From the NCBI RefSeq assembly GCF_963678635.1, contig NC_087063.1, positions 63,719,290-63,783,289 of the forward strand: a DNA stretch of 64,000 nucleotides, in the 5' to 3' direction. The notes beneath the pieces were generated by a model. The model was not told the DNA's origin and did no database searches. It saw only the letters and a list, made by a program, of their open reading frames with translations. This DNA comes from Symsagittifera roscoffensis (Eukaryota; Xenacoelomorpha; Acoela; Convolutidae). Below, piece after piece: positions 10,534-20,193 of this stretch. The first letter of the stretch is position 1; every line of letters begins with the position of its first letter. Made by a program: the position numbers and the translations under genes.

Positions 10534-10779
10534 CTGAATCACGGCAACAAATACAATTAGTCATGATGTGTCCTGCATTTCACATCTAGATATCATTTCA
10601 CAACCCCCTATCTTTTCATTAGGTTAATCTCAATATCAGTTTTCAAAGAAGATGACTAAATTCAGGCCCTTTCTAAACCAACAATAAGCTTCTAAAAAAC
10701 TGCAACCTTATTGTTAATACTCTTTCACAATCCAAAAGTTTTTTCCAAACAATCATAGAGCGTTTTTTAAAACCAACCA

Positions 10780-10975
10780 GAGGATTTAGAGGATGGCGGG
10801 GGGCGGGTGGCGGACGTTCTCCTCTCAGGGAGTTGACCACCCCTTGTACTTTTTTGAGATATCCATTTTTGATTGACAGACCCTAATATTTTTCAAAATT
10901 ATCCAAAAAAAGGCCTAAAAACGCCTTTTTTGCCTATTTTTTTCAAAATTCTGACGGTTTTTTTTCAAAAATAAG
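10780..10975 (+). mobile_element. Family C hAT-type MITE, truncated copy
   Basis: Starts near CAGAGGATTTAGAGGATGG, continues GGGCGGGTGGCGGACG, CTCTCAGGGAGTTGACC and GAGATATCCATTTTTGATTG, and stops near 10975 without the right end. Confidence 0.65.
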
Positions 10976-11365
10976 TTATGACTTCGACTTGTACGCCTGT
11001 TTTCTAGAGTTTTTCACCAGCGTAATGACAATTCGCCAATTGCAAATTTCGGCTGCAAAAAGCTGAAACTGTTCATAGCCGAATTGCTTTGCCGGTCTTA
11101 AGGCGCGGAACTTTTTTCGTGATAGAGCAGTAGCTGCGCTGAATCAGTGTTAATTTGTGACCAAATATGCCAAATACCTGAAAAACAGCACGAGTTTCTT
11201 CGAAAGTAAGATCATCAAATCTAGTAGTGTTTCGTAGGGCCAAATATATGGGCATGAGTCAGAAGCGACACAGCCTACAAATACATTCCTCGTATGTCAT
11301 CATCAATCTATTTAAACTTTTCTGAAGATTTCTTACAACTAAAATGAAAAATTTCTTTCGTTTTT

Positions 11366-11565
11366 NNNNNNNNNNNNNNNNNNNNNNNNNNNNNNNNNNN
11401 NNNNNNNNNNNNNNNNNNNNNNNNNNNNNNNNNNNNNNNNNNNNNNNNNNNNNNNNNNNNNNNNNNNNNNNNNNNNNNNNNNNNNNNNNNNNNNNNNNNN
11501 NNNNNNNNNNNNNNNNNNNNNNNNNNNNNNNNNNNNNNNNNNNNNNNNNNNNNNNNNNNNNNNNN
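11366..11565. other. Assembly gap (200 N)
   Basis: Exactly 200 undetermined bases, a conventional placeholder length, so the true size is unknown. It falls where receptor exons are missing, and the sequence to its right has different composition. Confidence 0.99.
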
Positions 11566-12440
11566 CTCAAATCACGAACTATCTAGCTATCCGAGGAACG
11601 TAATTCCCTTATTAGGTGTCAAATTGTACCAAATAGTCACCCTCGGGGAGCTGGGTATATATCCCGTCCATTCAAGTTATTTAGGAGACCTAATTCAATG
11701 CTATGCTCCTATTACCACTAATTTTCACTGGGACTACTTTTTTTTAGCCTGATTCAAGTTCCATTGATAGCTCCTTCGCCAAGTTAAGTAGAACCCAATG
11801 TTTGCTATGTCCAAGTAATTCTACTACTTCGATGCTATAATGTAAAAGCTATATCCTTTTTTGCTTCTGCTTTATTTTCAATAGGTAAAAATCCCTCCCA
11901 ATTACAACTAAGATGATCAATTCTCAATCCTAGGGGGTTGGGCTGCGGAATACGACACTTTCCGGTGTTAATCCAAAGGTTTTCTATGAAATTTTAGTCC
12001 TGAATGCCCAAAGAAGATTTAAAGGTAACTCCAAGGTCACCCGGGGTTCAATCTTCCATATTCAGGTTTAAAATCCCATAGAGGTCCTGCTACCAAGCTT
12101 TCATCCATAATATTTTCCAAGTTATCTTATGGTTTCTGGGATTCTGAACTTGAGCTTCCTTCAACTAGGTCTAATACATATTATATTTTGGTTCCATTCA
12201 AACCGCTGGTTGCCGAATTCTATTACTGCTATTTGCACTTCCGGGAACCGTTACCACTTGGGGCCGTGGGTTCCGAGGGGTCTAGATTTTGGCATGCCCG
12301 GGTCAAATCATCTCTAGTATCCGTCCTCCGAGTTTCACAAAGCCAGCTTCCTTAGTTTCCATTTCGGGGCCGGGGATGGAACCCGCCGATCTTACTCCAC
12401 TTGGGTTTTCAGCTACTGGAGGGACTATATATTTGAAGAT
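11566..12440. other. Segment of different base composition right of the gap
   Basis: Unlike the rest of the window this stretch has few A or T runs and is visibly richer in G and C (for example GGCATGCCCGGGTCAAATC near 12290, GGGGCCGGGGATGGAACCC near 12366). No coding frame of length and no homology is recognised on either strand. It may be a misjoined or contaminating segment, or an unrecognised transposon. Confidence 0.45.
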
Positions 12441-13894
12441 TTGAGCCTATTTTGGACTTGAATGTTTGTTTACTGTTCTGCTTATCGTTTTGAATTGTCA
12501 ATACCGAGCTACGTTCTACTCAATCACATTCACTACACTGCATGCAATTCTCAAGGTAAAACTATCAGTCTAAATCTGGGAAAAAGTGTTAGAAGCACAG
12601 ATCCTACAAGCATTATGGACATGCAATGGTTTGCCCTAACTAATCAGACCAATATATTACAAATTGAAATTGCATAAATGTTTGAACGTTTGATCATCAA
12701 ATCTCACAGAAATAATGCATCTGCAATCTATGTTTCAGCGCCAACTTAGAATATATGGGGATTATATGGATTATTATGTAAAAGCTAGTTTCAATTGAGT
12801 GCAATTGGTTTTCGATCACTCTATTAGACGAACTATAAACTTGGAGAAGTTTTTCATCAAAAATCTAGCACAATAAAACACGTCATAGAAAGTCGCGAAA
12901 AAAATTAAATTTAAAAAAATTAAAAAATTAAATTCACAGTTTTTTATTTCAACCGGAATTAGGAAAAATAAGTAAATCAAAGTCTAAATTTTAGGATAAT
13001 TTAATTGTTTTAACGATCAATTCTTAAAATGTTTTTTAAAATACCCTGCTATAAATTAACCGGGAGGCTTTTTCTGAAATTGATTTAAGATTAGACAAAA
13101 GTTTGCTCAGTGTTTCAGATTTATTATGGTGCAATTTAATTTTTAAAACCCGCATCCTAATTTTTTGTCCAAAAATGGGTCATTTTGTGTTTTTTTTTCA
13201 TCAAGAATTATGCTGATACGAGTTAATTGATGAAAAAAATACCTCAATCGAAGCGTCTTACACAGCCCGAAAAAATTTCAGCAGGTTAATTTCTGCAAAA
13301 ATCTGTATATAAAAAATATTCCTAATTGATAGCTAAAAACGAGAAATTTTACTCAGAGAAATTTTTACTGCATAGTAAAGTTTGGGCTTAGAAAAAAAAA
13401 ATTTCAAACGTTTTGGGCAAATTTTCTAAGACTTTGTTGGGCTGCGTAACAGGCCTCTTTTAATATATTTTCTCATCAATTTACTCGGTAATTTCAGTGA
13501 AACTCTTGATTAAGTAAGAAAAGCCAAAGCTATGCATTTTTAGAGAAAGATTTTGGCTGCAAACTTCAAAAAAAGCACTAAAAATTTCCGGTCAAACTCA
13601 ATTTAAATTTAACCCAATTTCAGAAAAAATCCATTGAAGTTCCAAGTTTTGTTCGTTGCGTTCGGTGAAATTAAATCAGCGCTGTAGTAGCATTACGATG
13701 CCAAACTGTGCACTGGATAGGAGCACATTTTGGTGTCTGTAGATCACTGGAACGCAAAGACAAGTCTTCAAACATGATTCAAAATGTAAGTGGGTTCCAC
13801 TTTCAAAAGTTCCGTGGACTCCGCGCCCAAACATTTGGTACACAAGTTTTGTCGGCAAATTAGTTTTATTGCGGAATTTTGCAAAGAGATAATA
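12441..13894. other. Intron sequence without recognisable features
   Basis: AT-rich again from about 12850. The frames at 12462-12677 (plus) and 13676-13858 (minus) were compared by eye with the missing receptor regions and do not match. Confidence 0.5.
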
Positions 13895-14300
13895 TAGCTA
13901 GTTGTTCCGGATTCCGTAAAAGTAAAATGGTTTTGCAAATGTAAGTGGATTCTATAATCTTATGCGGAATCCCCTTCAACTTGTGTGTTTCACTTACAGA
14001 TGCAGATTTCGCATTATCTTGAAATCTTAAAATTACTAAGCTCATAACATTGTTTGTTTATGGATTCCAAAAACTGTTCCGGATTCCGCAGTTTTTGTTG
14101 CGTACTCCACAAATTTTGTCGCGGATTCCCCTAATTTTGTTGCGGATTCCGCAATTTTTGCGTGTTTTCGGATCTACTTTTAGCAATACAGTGTTTTTAC
14201 TGTTGCTTGCGGAACCCAAAACAGCACAGAAGATTAAAACAAAATAGCTTTGTTGCGGATTCCACGACAATTTTTTTTTAGCTTACTGCGGAATCCCATT
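13895..14300. repeat. GGATTCCGC cluster with a 21-bp tandem core
   Basis: Between 14080 and about 14160 there are four 21-base units such as GGATTCCGCAGTTTTTGTTGC and GGATTCCCCTAATTTTGTTGC. Scattered single motifs in both orientations surround them (GGATTCCGT at 13909, GCGGAATCCCC at 13963, GCGGAATCCC at 14286). The mixture of orientations implies more than simple slippage. Confidence 0.7.
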
Positions 14301-14596
14301 GCAATTCACTATCAATTAGACTCGTAATGATTAAGTATAATAAAGTGAACAACTTGCCACTTTCCTTTAAGAAACAAAATGTACAAAAACTAATTTTTAG
14401 AATCTACCGGCTCCTTCGTTTTTTATGAATAGAGGCTGCTTGGTTCTAAGCGAAAAAACTGCTAAGCTAAATTGCTTTGCATTTGTAACATTTTGAGAGT
14501 GATATGGTTCTACTTAGAGCATTTGGTCACAGGAAAAATGATAAGTTTATATCGTATATGAACAGTACCAACTTTTTAGTTGTTCAAAATAATTGT

Positions 14597-14760
14597 CTGA
14601 CCATGAAAAATGTGGAAGAAGTTTGAATTCGGGTGTCTTTTAGTTTTGTTTCTCTCTTTCTTCGGTTTTCGACGCAAAATTAAATACCTCAAACAGCCTT
14701 TTCAATAGCAAATCGAACAACCTTTCAAAAATTTCCAATAATGTCGAGAATAATTGGTAT
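14597..14760 (+). repeat. Family B repeat, truncated copy
   Basis: Runs from GACCATGAAAAATGTGG through GAATTCGGGTGTCTTTTAG, TTTTCGACGCAAAATTAAAT and ends near AATGTCGAGAATAATTGG; the middle part is deleted relative to the copy at 4.2 kb. Confidence 0.6.
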
Positions 14761-15079
14761 GACATTTTTGAGGTTTATTCCAAGTTAGAGCAAGTAACAC
14801 GATCGAGTAGCATTCGTTATACAAAAAATCATAAAAATTGGTCAACTAAAACAAAAAATTTAAATTTATTTATTTAAAACTAGTTTTGGAAGCTTCATTT
14901 AAAACTTTCTTGGCAAAAAAAAAAAAAAACATTACTGCAAAAAATATAAAAGAATAGAAAAAAACGATTGTTTGGTTTTATGTTTTTGAAGACAACCGAA
15001 GTCTATTTTGCCTAACTTGCTAGTTTAATACTTGTTTGTGTAAAAAATTCATCACACGAACTACGAAAAGCAAACTACA

Positions 15080-15430
15080 CTAAATTGAATTTTTTAAATT
15101 AATATATAGTCTTTTGCAACAAATGTGGTTGAACAATCTGTGCTACGTGCACAGCGCCCGGCTCTTCTTGTTGTTCCGACCTATTGAAAAATATGAAAGA
15201 ATTTTGTTATCCGCAAAAAAATTTGAAAAAAAATGATTTTTTTTTGTTTTTGTAGTCAACTTTCTTCTTAAATAGTTTTTCAATTTAAGTCCTAGTTTTT
15301 TGTTCGGATCTTTTTATCTTGACACCAATTTGAAAAAAAACTTTTGTTTTGTGTTTTCCTAAGACTGTGGTCGGACCATTCTGTGCTACTTGCAAAGTAA
15401 CCAGCTATCCTTGTTTACTTTTGCTAATAG
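15080..15430. repeat. Family D repeats, two short copies
   Basis: At 15122-15165 and 15365-15412 the block GTGGT(C/T)G(G/A)AC followed by TTCTGTGCTACTTGCA and CCAGCTATC-like sequence recurs; the same block occurs at 55085 and 55730. A TTGTTCCGACC terminus is at 15171-15181. Confidence 0.55.
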
Positions 15431-16636
15431 GTGTACATATTGCATTCCAAGAAACAAAGTAAAGATACTGCCGACATTAGGTCAAATCCTTGATTGTGGC
15501 AGCCCATCTAGCATGACACGGTGGTTTGTGGTTTCTTGATCTATGATTTTCCTAAATAGTTTTTTTTTGTTTTTGTGTCGACGGCCAATAATAAACAATA
15601 AATAGTTATAATTTGGCCCTTGCATGGAAAAAAATGCACAGATCATATATTCTACCTTTCAATTAGAATCCAAATGCTCTTAACGAGTCTCGGATAATTA
15701 TTTTCAGGGAAATTTTGATTTTATATTGATTTTTTTCACGCACACATCCGACATTAAGTGCTAAATGTTATTGTTTTGCGGTAACTTTGGAAACTTTTGC
15801 GGCAATGCGAAAAATTTTATTCGTCGATAAAACACACTTTTGAGGCACTTAAATTTCCATGCGTTGATCATGCCAGGTTAATTGGTCCAAGAATTTGACA
15901 AAATTGGCAATTTTCAAAGCCCAACAAATTTTAGAAAACAGTTTTTCAGGTGAAATTTTTGTTCATCTCATGAAGTCAGAATTTTTTGTAATTGAAATTT
16001 ATAATTTTGATTGACAAAACTGGTTCGATTAAAAAACTACTCCTCGAGCATAACCATTCTATTATTCAAAAGTCGGCTAAACGTTTATTGTGTTCAGAGT
16101 AAAACTTGATTGCTTTGATTGCACTTTAAGGTTTTCGGTTCAACTTTGGTTCATTATTAATTAAATTTCCAGATAATGGATTTTAAATCGCAAAACATCT
16201 AGTTGTGGTTGCTAGCAGTTTTACATAGATACATGAATACATGAATAAGAATAAACTAAGATCTCCCAAGTATAAGCAGAAGCTTCCGTAGTTCAAATTT
16301 AACTGCCACCACTTTTAGAGAAACAAAATAGTAAAAATTTAAATTTGCGCCTAGGTTATAGCACCTAACAGATCAGAAAAATACTTCACACTAAACAAAA
16401 TAATAGATGGATTGAAGATCTTTCTTTTTGTACTTGATTTGAGTCTTTGATAAGATTATGAAAAAAAAATTGAACATCTCACTTGGTTTACCAGAAACTC
16501 AGATCTTCTCGAAAGTAGTAGAAAAAACTCTTGATCTTTTACTTTCAGAGAGAAAATGCTAAAAAGAGGGAAAGTTAAATTCGACCAATGGACATTCCAA
16601 CTAACGGACCAGTTCTGCAGATTGCAAATTAAAAGC
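15431..16636. other. Intron sequence without recognisable features
   Basis: AT-rich sequence. I see no exon, TIR or tandem repeat that I can support. Confidence 0.4.
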
Positions 16637-17216
16637 AGACTGCTCGTATCAGGGCAAAGTTCTGAATGTTTCGACTGCTTTTTAAGGTCTATGGAGCAGT
16701 AAACACAGGAAAAATTAATTGTAAAGAAAAGAAAATATATATTTTTTTCAAATATGAGATTTTTTGTTAAAATCATCCCCCAGACGACATATAAAACACA
16801 AAGTGATAGATTTTGCTCCTAGTAACAAATCAATGATGGCAAATAAGCTTCCTTCAACCAAATTGAAACGATTTCTAAGACGGATTAAACTTCCGCTTAC
16901 GCGTTAGTAGCGCGAAATATATCGCGCGTTAATTGTCCCAAATTGGCCAAAATGGCCATCTTTAAGCCACCATAACTTTAAACCCCCATAACTTTAAACC
17001 CCCATAACTTTAAACCCCCATAACTTTAAGCCCCCATAAAATTATCGCATGTGAAATATCTTTTCAAATTTGAGCTTAGGACAACAGAAGCGTTTGAATA
17101 AAGTAAAAAAAATTCCGTCAAAATTTGTTGGTTAAAAAGTCGAAATTTGTTTGAAGCAAAAAAAAGACCACGACGAGCACAAATATTCTGTTAGATTCGT
17201 TACGAAAGTCGGAATA
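16637..17216 (+). mobile_element. Family A structured element, forward copy
   Basis: Opens AGACTGCTCGTATCAGGGC, then TTTCGACTGC and a short region with CATCCCCCAG; the centre has GCTTACGCGTTAGTAGCGCG with the stem GCGCGA/TCGCGC; it ends GAGCACAAATATTC...ACGAAAGTCGGAATA. It is longer than other copies because one 16-base block has expanded (see the minisatellite at 16965). Confidence 0.8.
16965..17038 (+). repeat. 16-bp minisatellite inside a family A copy
   Basis: About 4.7 copies of AACCCCCATAACTTTA, three of them identical. Every other family A copy has this block once, so the array arose inside this copy. Confidence 0.9.
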
Positions 17217-18015
17217 GATAAAACGGACATCTGAATTAGTTCAGTAGAGAATACCAACTTTTCGGAATTATTTGATTAGGCTTCGATCATTTATATTTCA
17301 ACGCCAATTGTAGAAGAAAAACAAATGAAAAACTATAGTGCAAAATTTTTTATATTTCACCTAAAAGATATAATTATTGCATGCAAAAAAGGGCAATTCA
17401 TTTGGTTCATTAGAGTACACCAACTTCTCGGAAGTAGAAAAAAAACGCTTCCGTAATCTATATTTCATCTATACGTAATCTATTACTTTTTTGCAGAAAA
17501 TGATACATAATTAAAAACTGAGAGTATTATAATTTTCAACCGAGAGATCAAACTAGTATTTGCAAAATAAATTGATATCACTGTTTTATCTTATTTGGAT
17601 TTTCTAGGAAATGACATACTCTAGCAATTAGTGAGAAAAAATTTTTTGCATTTATTTTTACCATCATATTTAGAGGAACGATGAGATAGCTTGGGTGCGA
17701 AAATTAGTTGTTTTGCCTAGCTCAAAAGACAATCATTATGCAAATTGAAAGGAAATGAAGACCTCATCTCAATTGATTTCTCAGAGAATACTGAATACCA
17801 AAAAAGTTCTAAGAAAAATCCTTAAGCGATATTTTTTTCACCGCCACGAGAAGAAGATTAGGCGCCAGCATTATTCGTTTCTCTTAACTGATCAGAAAAA
17901 ATTTTTAGTAAAAAGAATTGAAATGAACAGCAAATCTTATTCGATTCATCAGATTTCACTGAAACAATACAAAATGTTCGTTACCTTTCTTTGAATGCCA
18001 ATAGTAAACAAAACA
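17217..18015. other. Intron sequence without recognisable features
   Basis: AT-rich and between two family A copies. The frame at 17755-17994 is basic and low-complexity with no family resemblance. Confidence 0.4.
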
Positions 18016-18473
18016 AGACTGCTCGTATATCAGGGCAAATCCCTGCATGTTCCGACTGTCCCTGAGTTTATATTGAAAACCTATACCTTTTGGACAACTT
18101 TTGGTAAAAATTTTAGTCGTACGAAATTAATACGACCACGTAGCTAGCTTCAATTCAGTTTGGCACGATTTTGTTGTGCGGGACAATTCGCCACGCATAA
18201 ATAGTTCGCGTTACGCGCTCAGCATTATAAATAATTTCTTCAAAACGCGCATAATTTAGTCCAGAACATGGCCAATTTGGCAGTTTTCAAACCCCCAGAA
18301 CTTTACAAAAAATAATCGGAGGTAAAACATTTTTTCAAATTTGAACTTAAGAATCTTAGGTATCTTCAATGGGTTAAAAAAATTTGTCGAAAACTATTTT
18401 TTCGACCGGCGAAAATTGACTGAAAAAAACCACGCTGAGCATAAATATTCCGTTTTCTTCGAAAGTCGGAACA
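18016..18473 (+). mobile_element. Family A structured element, diverged forward copy
   Basis: Starts AGACTGCTCGTATATCAGGG with CCCTGCATGTTCCGACTG, and ends GAGCATAAATATTCCG...TTCTTCGAAAGTCGGAACAA. The end stem TTCCG/CGGAA is kept while the loop-proximal stem has changed to TTTC/GAAA. Confidence 0.75.
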
Positions 18474-19789
18474 ATAATAGTCAGCATCCTATATTTCACT
18501 TAATTGATCAGAAAAATTTACTGCAAAGTTTACGGCTTCAAGCGATATAAAATATCGCAGAATTTCAATTTTGAAATCGAAAGCAATGAAAAATTACTAA
18601 CAGTTTCTTCCCCATGACAAAAAAAAATGTTTATTTACTGATGAGACTTTTTGGGTTTTTGTTTTTGCTTTGATGCTAAAATGAAGCAAGAATCAGCTCT
18701 CAACTTTTCAATTCCAAGTCAGACGTCTAAAATTTAAACACGCGTTTATTTTAAATTTTTCATTATTTTGTTGAAAAAGATGAGATTCAGCTCTTCCCAC
18801 ACCTAAAAAAAACTTAAAGATTTTTTGAATAGTTTAACTGGAAAAAACTGCCAGATTTTTTACATTAAATATCAATAATTTTCAACTTATAAACTTATAT
18901 CTACTCCCTTTAGTTTTAAATCTATAAATTTACAATTTTTCATCTCGTGCAGCAACTCTTAAACAGTCTGGAAGGAAGAAAAATCCGATTTCTCGAAGCA
19001 CCCATAAAAATCACGACTGAAAAGGATTCAAAATGATACATCAGTCGACGTTATCTGGTGTTTTTTGTTTTGGTGGTCAGACAATTAGATTGTGAAAAAG
19101 TGTAAACTAGTATTTTGAAAAAGACAAACTATTTGATGAGCAAGTAATAAAAAAATTTTGACCCTAAATCTCAAGGGTCAAAGCAAAAACTGCAATTTTT
19201 TTATTTTAGTTCGAGTATTTTCGCCGCAAAAAGTCCTGTCTACAGCTAACTTAATGTGTTTGCTTGAGCCTATTCAAACTGTTCTTTTAAAACTTCGAAG
19301 GCCGACGCTGAAAGAGTTTAAGACGAATCATCATCTCGCAGTCAAAACTATGCCGAATTGCTATTACGATTATGGTCAAATTTTTTCTTTGCCCAATTTT
19401 AACAATTAATGCTTGATGTTAACATCCAAAAATTCATAATTTATCGATTTTTTTTTTACAGAAAACATAAAAAACTAATGGTACTTTTATGATAGACAGG
19501 TTCCAAGTAGGCAATTACATCAGTTTCACATGTAAGAACGGTAAATTTAAGAACGAGCGCACTTCCTACCGACACTCTGCCGGCCCCCTGCCGACCCAAA
19601 GTTTCCCCCTATGATAGTGGTAACGAGAATAATTAAACAGCAGTCGAAACATTCAGGGTGTTGCCCTGATATACGATTAGTTTGTTTCATTTTAAACTTT
19701 GTTCAGACCGGAAACATATGAAAAGGATCGATATTTATACGAATAAAAAGTAGAAATGCATGAAAAAACATGTCTGAACGATGACTCAC
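18474..19789. other. Intron next to the first exon, with transposon scraps
   Basis: Mostly featureless. At 19563-19612 lies a family C fragment (GCCGGCCCCCTGCCGACCC) and at 19645-19690 a reversed family A end (CATTCAGGGTGTTGCCCTGA). The frame at 19158-19409 on the plus strand is not recognised as any family. Confidence 0.5.
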
Positions 19790-20050
19790 CACTTTGAGGA
19801 CCTGGTTGAGGATGAGGTCAAAGTTGACATCAACTGGTTTGCTGTTGTCTAGCACTGGCCTCGAAATGGTGGAGTAATTGCTGAACAGATATGCCTCCAG
19901 GCGGGCTGCTGGGCTTAGGGAGCTGTGGGCAGGGTCATCCAGAATTGTACTAGGAGGACGAGAGAACTCTTCTCCGAAAGAGGGCGAAGTAAGAAGAAGC
20001 AAGATGAATTTAGTAAGTAGTGTTAACATTGAATTGAATTTCTGCCCCAT
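19790..20050 (-). CDS. nAChR-like subunit, first coding exon: signal peptide and N-terminal helix
   Basis: An 87-codon open exon starts at ATG 20050 in a good animal context (CCAAAATGG) and ends in phase 0 at a consensus donor GTGAGT. The first about 26 residues (MGQKFNSMLTLLTKFILLLL then TSPSFGEE) are a clear signal peptide. Further on, RLEAYLFSNYSTISRPVLDN then SKPVDVNFDLILNQVLKV match the family's N-terminal helix and beta1 strand (typical: LLxxLFxxYNxxxRPVxNxSxPVxVxFxLxLxQIIxV). NYS is a sequon. Met 8 is a possible alternative start but would shorten the signal peptide. It is assigned to the same gene as the exons at 2.8-10.5 kb because strand, order and protein region fit; the linking exons are not visible, so two adjacent receptor genes cannot be fully excluded. 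Confidence 0.86.
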
Positions 20051-20185
20051 TTTGGCAGCAGGAGTATAATAAAAATGGCTAGGAAGCTTTTCTTTAATAA
20101 CTGTGAAATTCTTGAATAATTATTCACATTTAAAAATGAAGAGATAGTTAATGGAAAGAAAAAGTAAACTGGAGCGCAAGAAAGA

Positions 20186-20193
20186 TTTATATA
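20186..20193 (-). promoter_or_regulatory. Candidate TATA box of the receptor gene
   Basis: On the minus strand the sequence TATATAAA lies about 136 bases upstream of the start codon, and an initiator-like CCAGTTT lies at about 20172-20166, some 20-25 bases further downstream. Spacing is near what a TATA-initiator core promoter needs. In AT-rich DNA such matches arise by chance, and an untranslated first exon further upstream cannot be excluded. Confidence 0.3.

Larger units (their letters stand above)
10534..19789. other. 9.26 kb interval between N-terminal and loop B exons, with missing exons
   Basis: By family alignment about 100 residues (loops D, A, E and the Cys-loop up to KFG) must be encoded here. 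I searched both strands for the motifs WLxxxW, WxPDIxLYN and CxxDVxxFPFDxQxC and did not find them. The interval contains a 200-N gap, a segment of different base composition, and family A, B, C and D repeats. The missing exons may be in the gap. Confidence 0.6.
2814..20193 (-). other. Incomplete nicotinic-receptor-like (Cys-loop channel) gene locus
   Basis: Span of one split gene read right to left. It covers a TATA-like box, an N-terminal exon and four later exons whose junction phases match (loop B exon to M1 exon phase 2, M1 to M2 phase 2, M2 to M3 phase 1). The order and spacing of motifs (signal peptide, GSWT, WELMGV, RRP, ILPC, GEK, M2, M3, HHKG) is that of the nicotinic acetylcholine receptor branch of pentameric ligand-gated channels, which sit in the plasma membrane. 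Missing: roughly 100 residues between the first two visible exons, and the cytoplasmic loop plus M4 downstream. Introns are long (4580, 379, 2176 and at least 9256 bases) and filled with transposon relics. The loop C region has no adjacent cysteine pair, so this is a non-alpha or divergent subunit. The family call is firm; ligand and partner subunits are unknown. Confidence 0.88.

Noticed and set aside
11073-11255. 60-codon minus-strand frame next to the gap
   Set aside because: Composition is plausible but it matches no receptor region and no family I know; splice sites are unclear.
11259-11586. Frames spanning the N gap
   Set aside because: They consist mainly of undetermined bases.
13676-13858. 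60-codon minus-strand frame with paired cysteines, checked as a Cys-loop exon
   Set aside because: There is no 13-residue Cys-to-Cys spacing with a PFD core, and no splice sites in a suitable phase.
16456-16776. 106-codon minus-strand frame with several tryptophans, checked as a possible missing receptor exon
   Set aside because: The Trp spacing does not fit WLxxxW or WxPDI, and the right half lies in a family A element.
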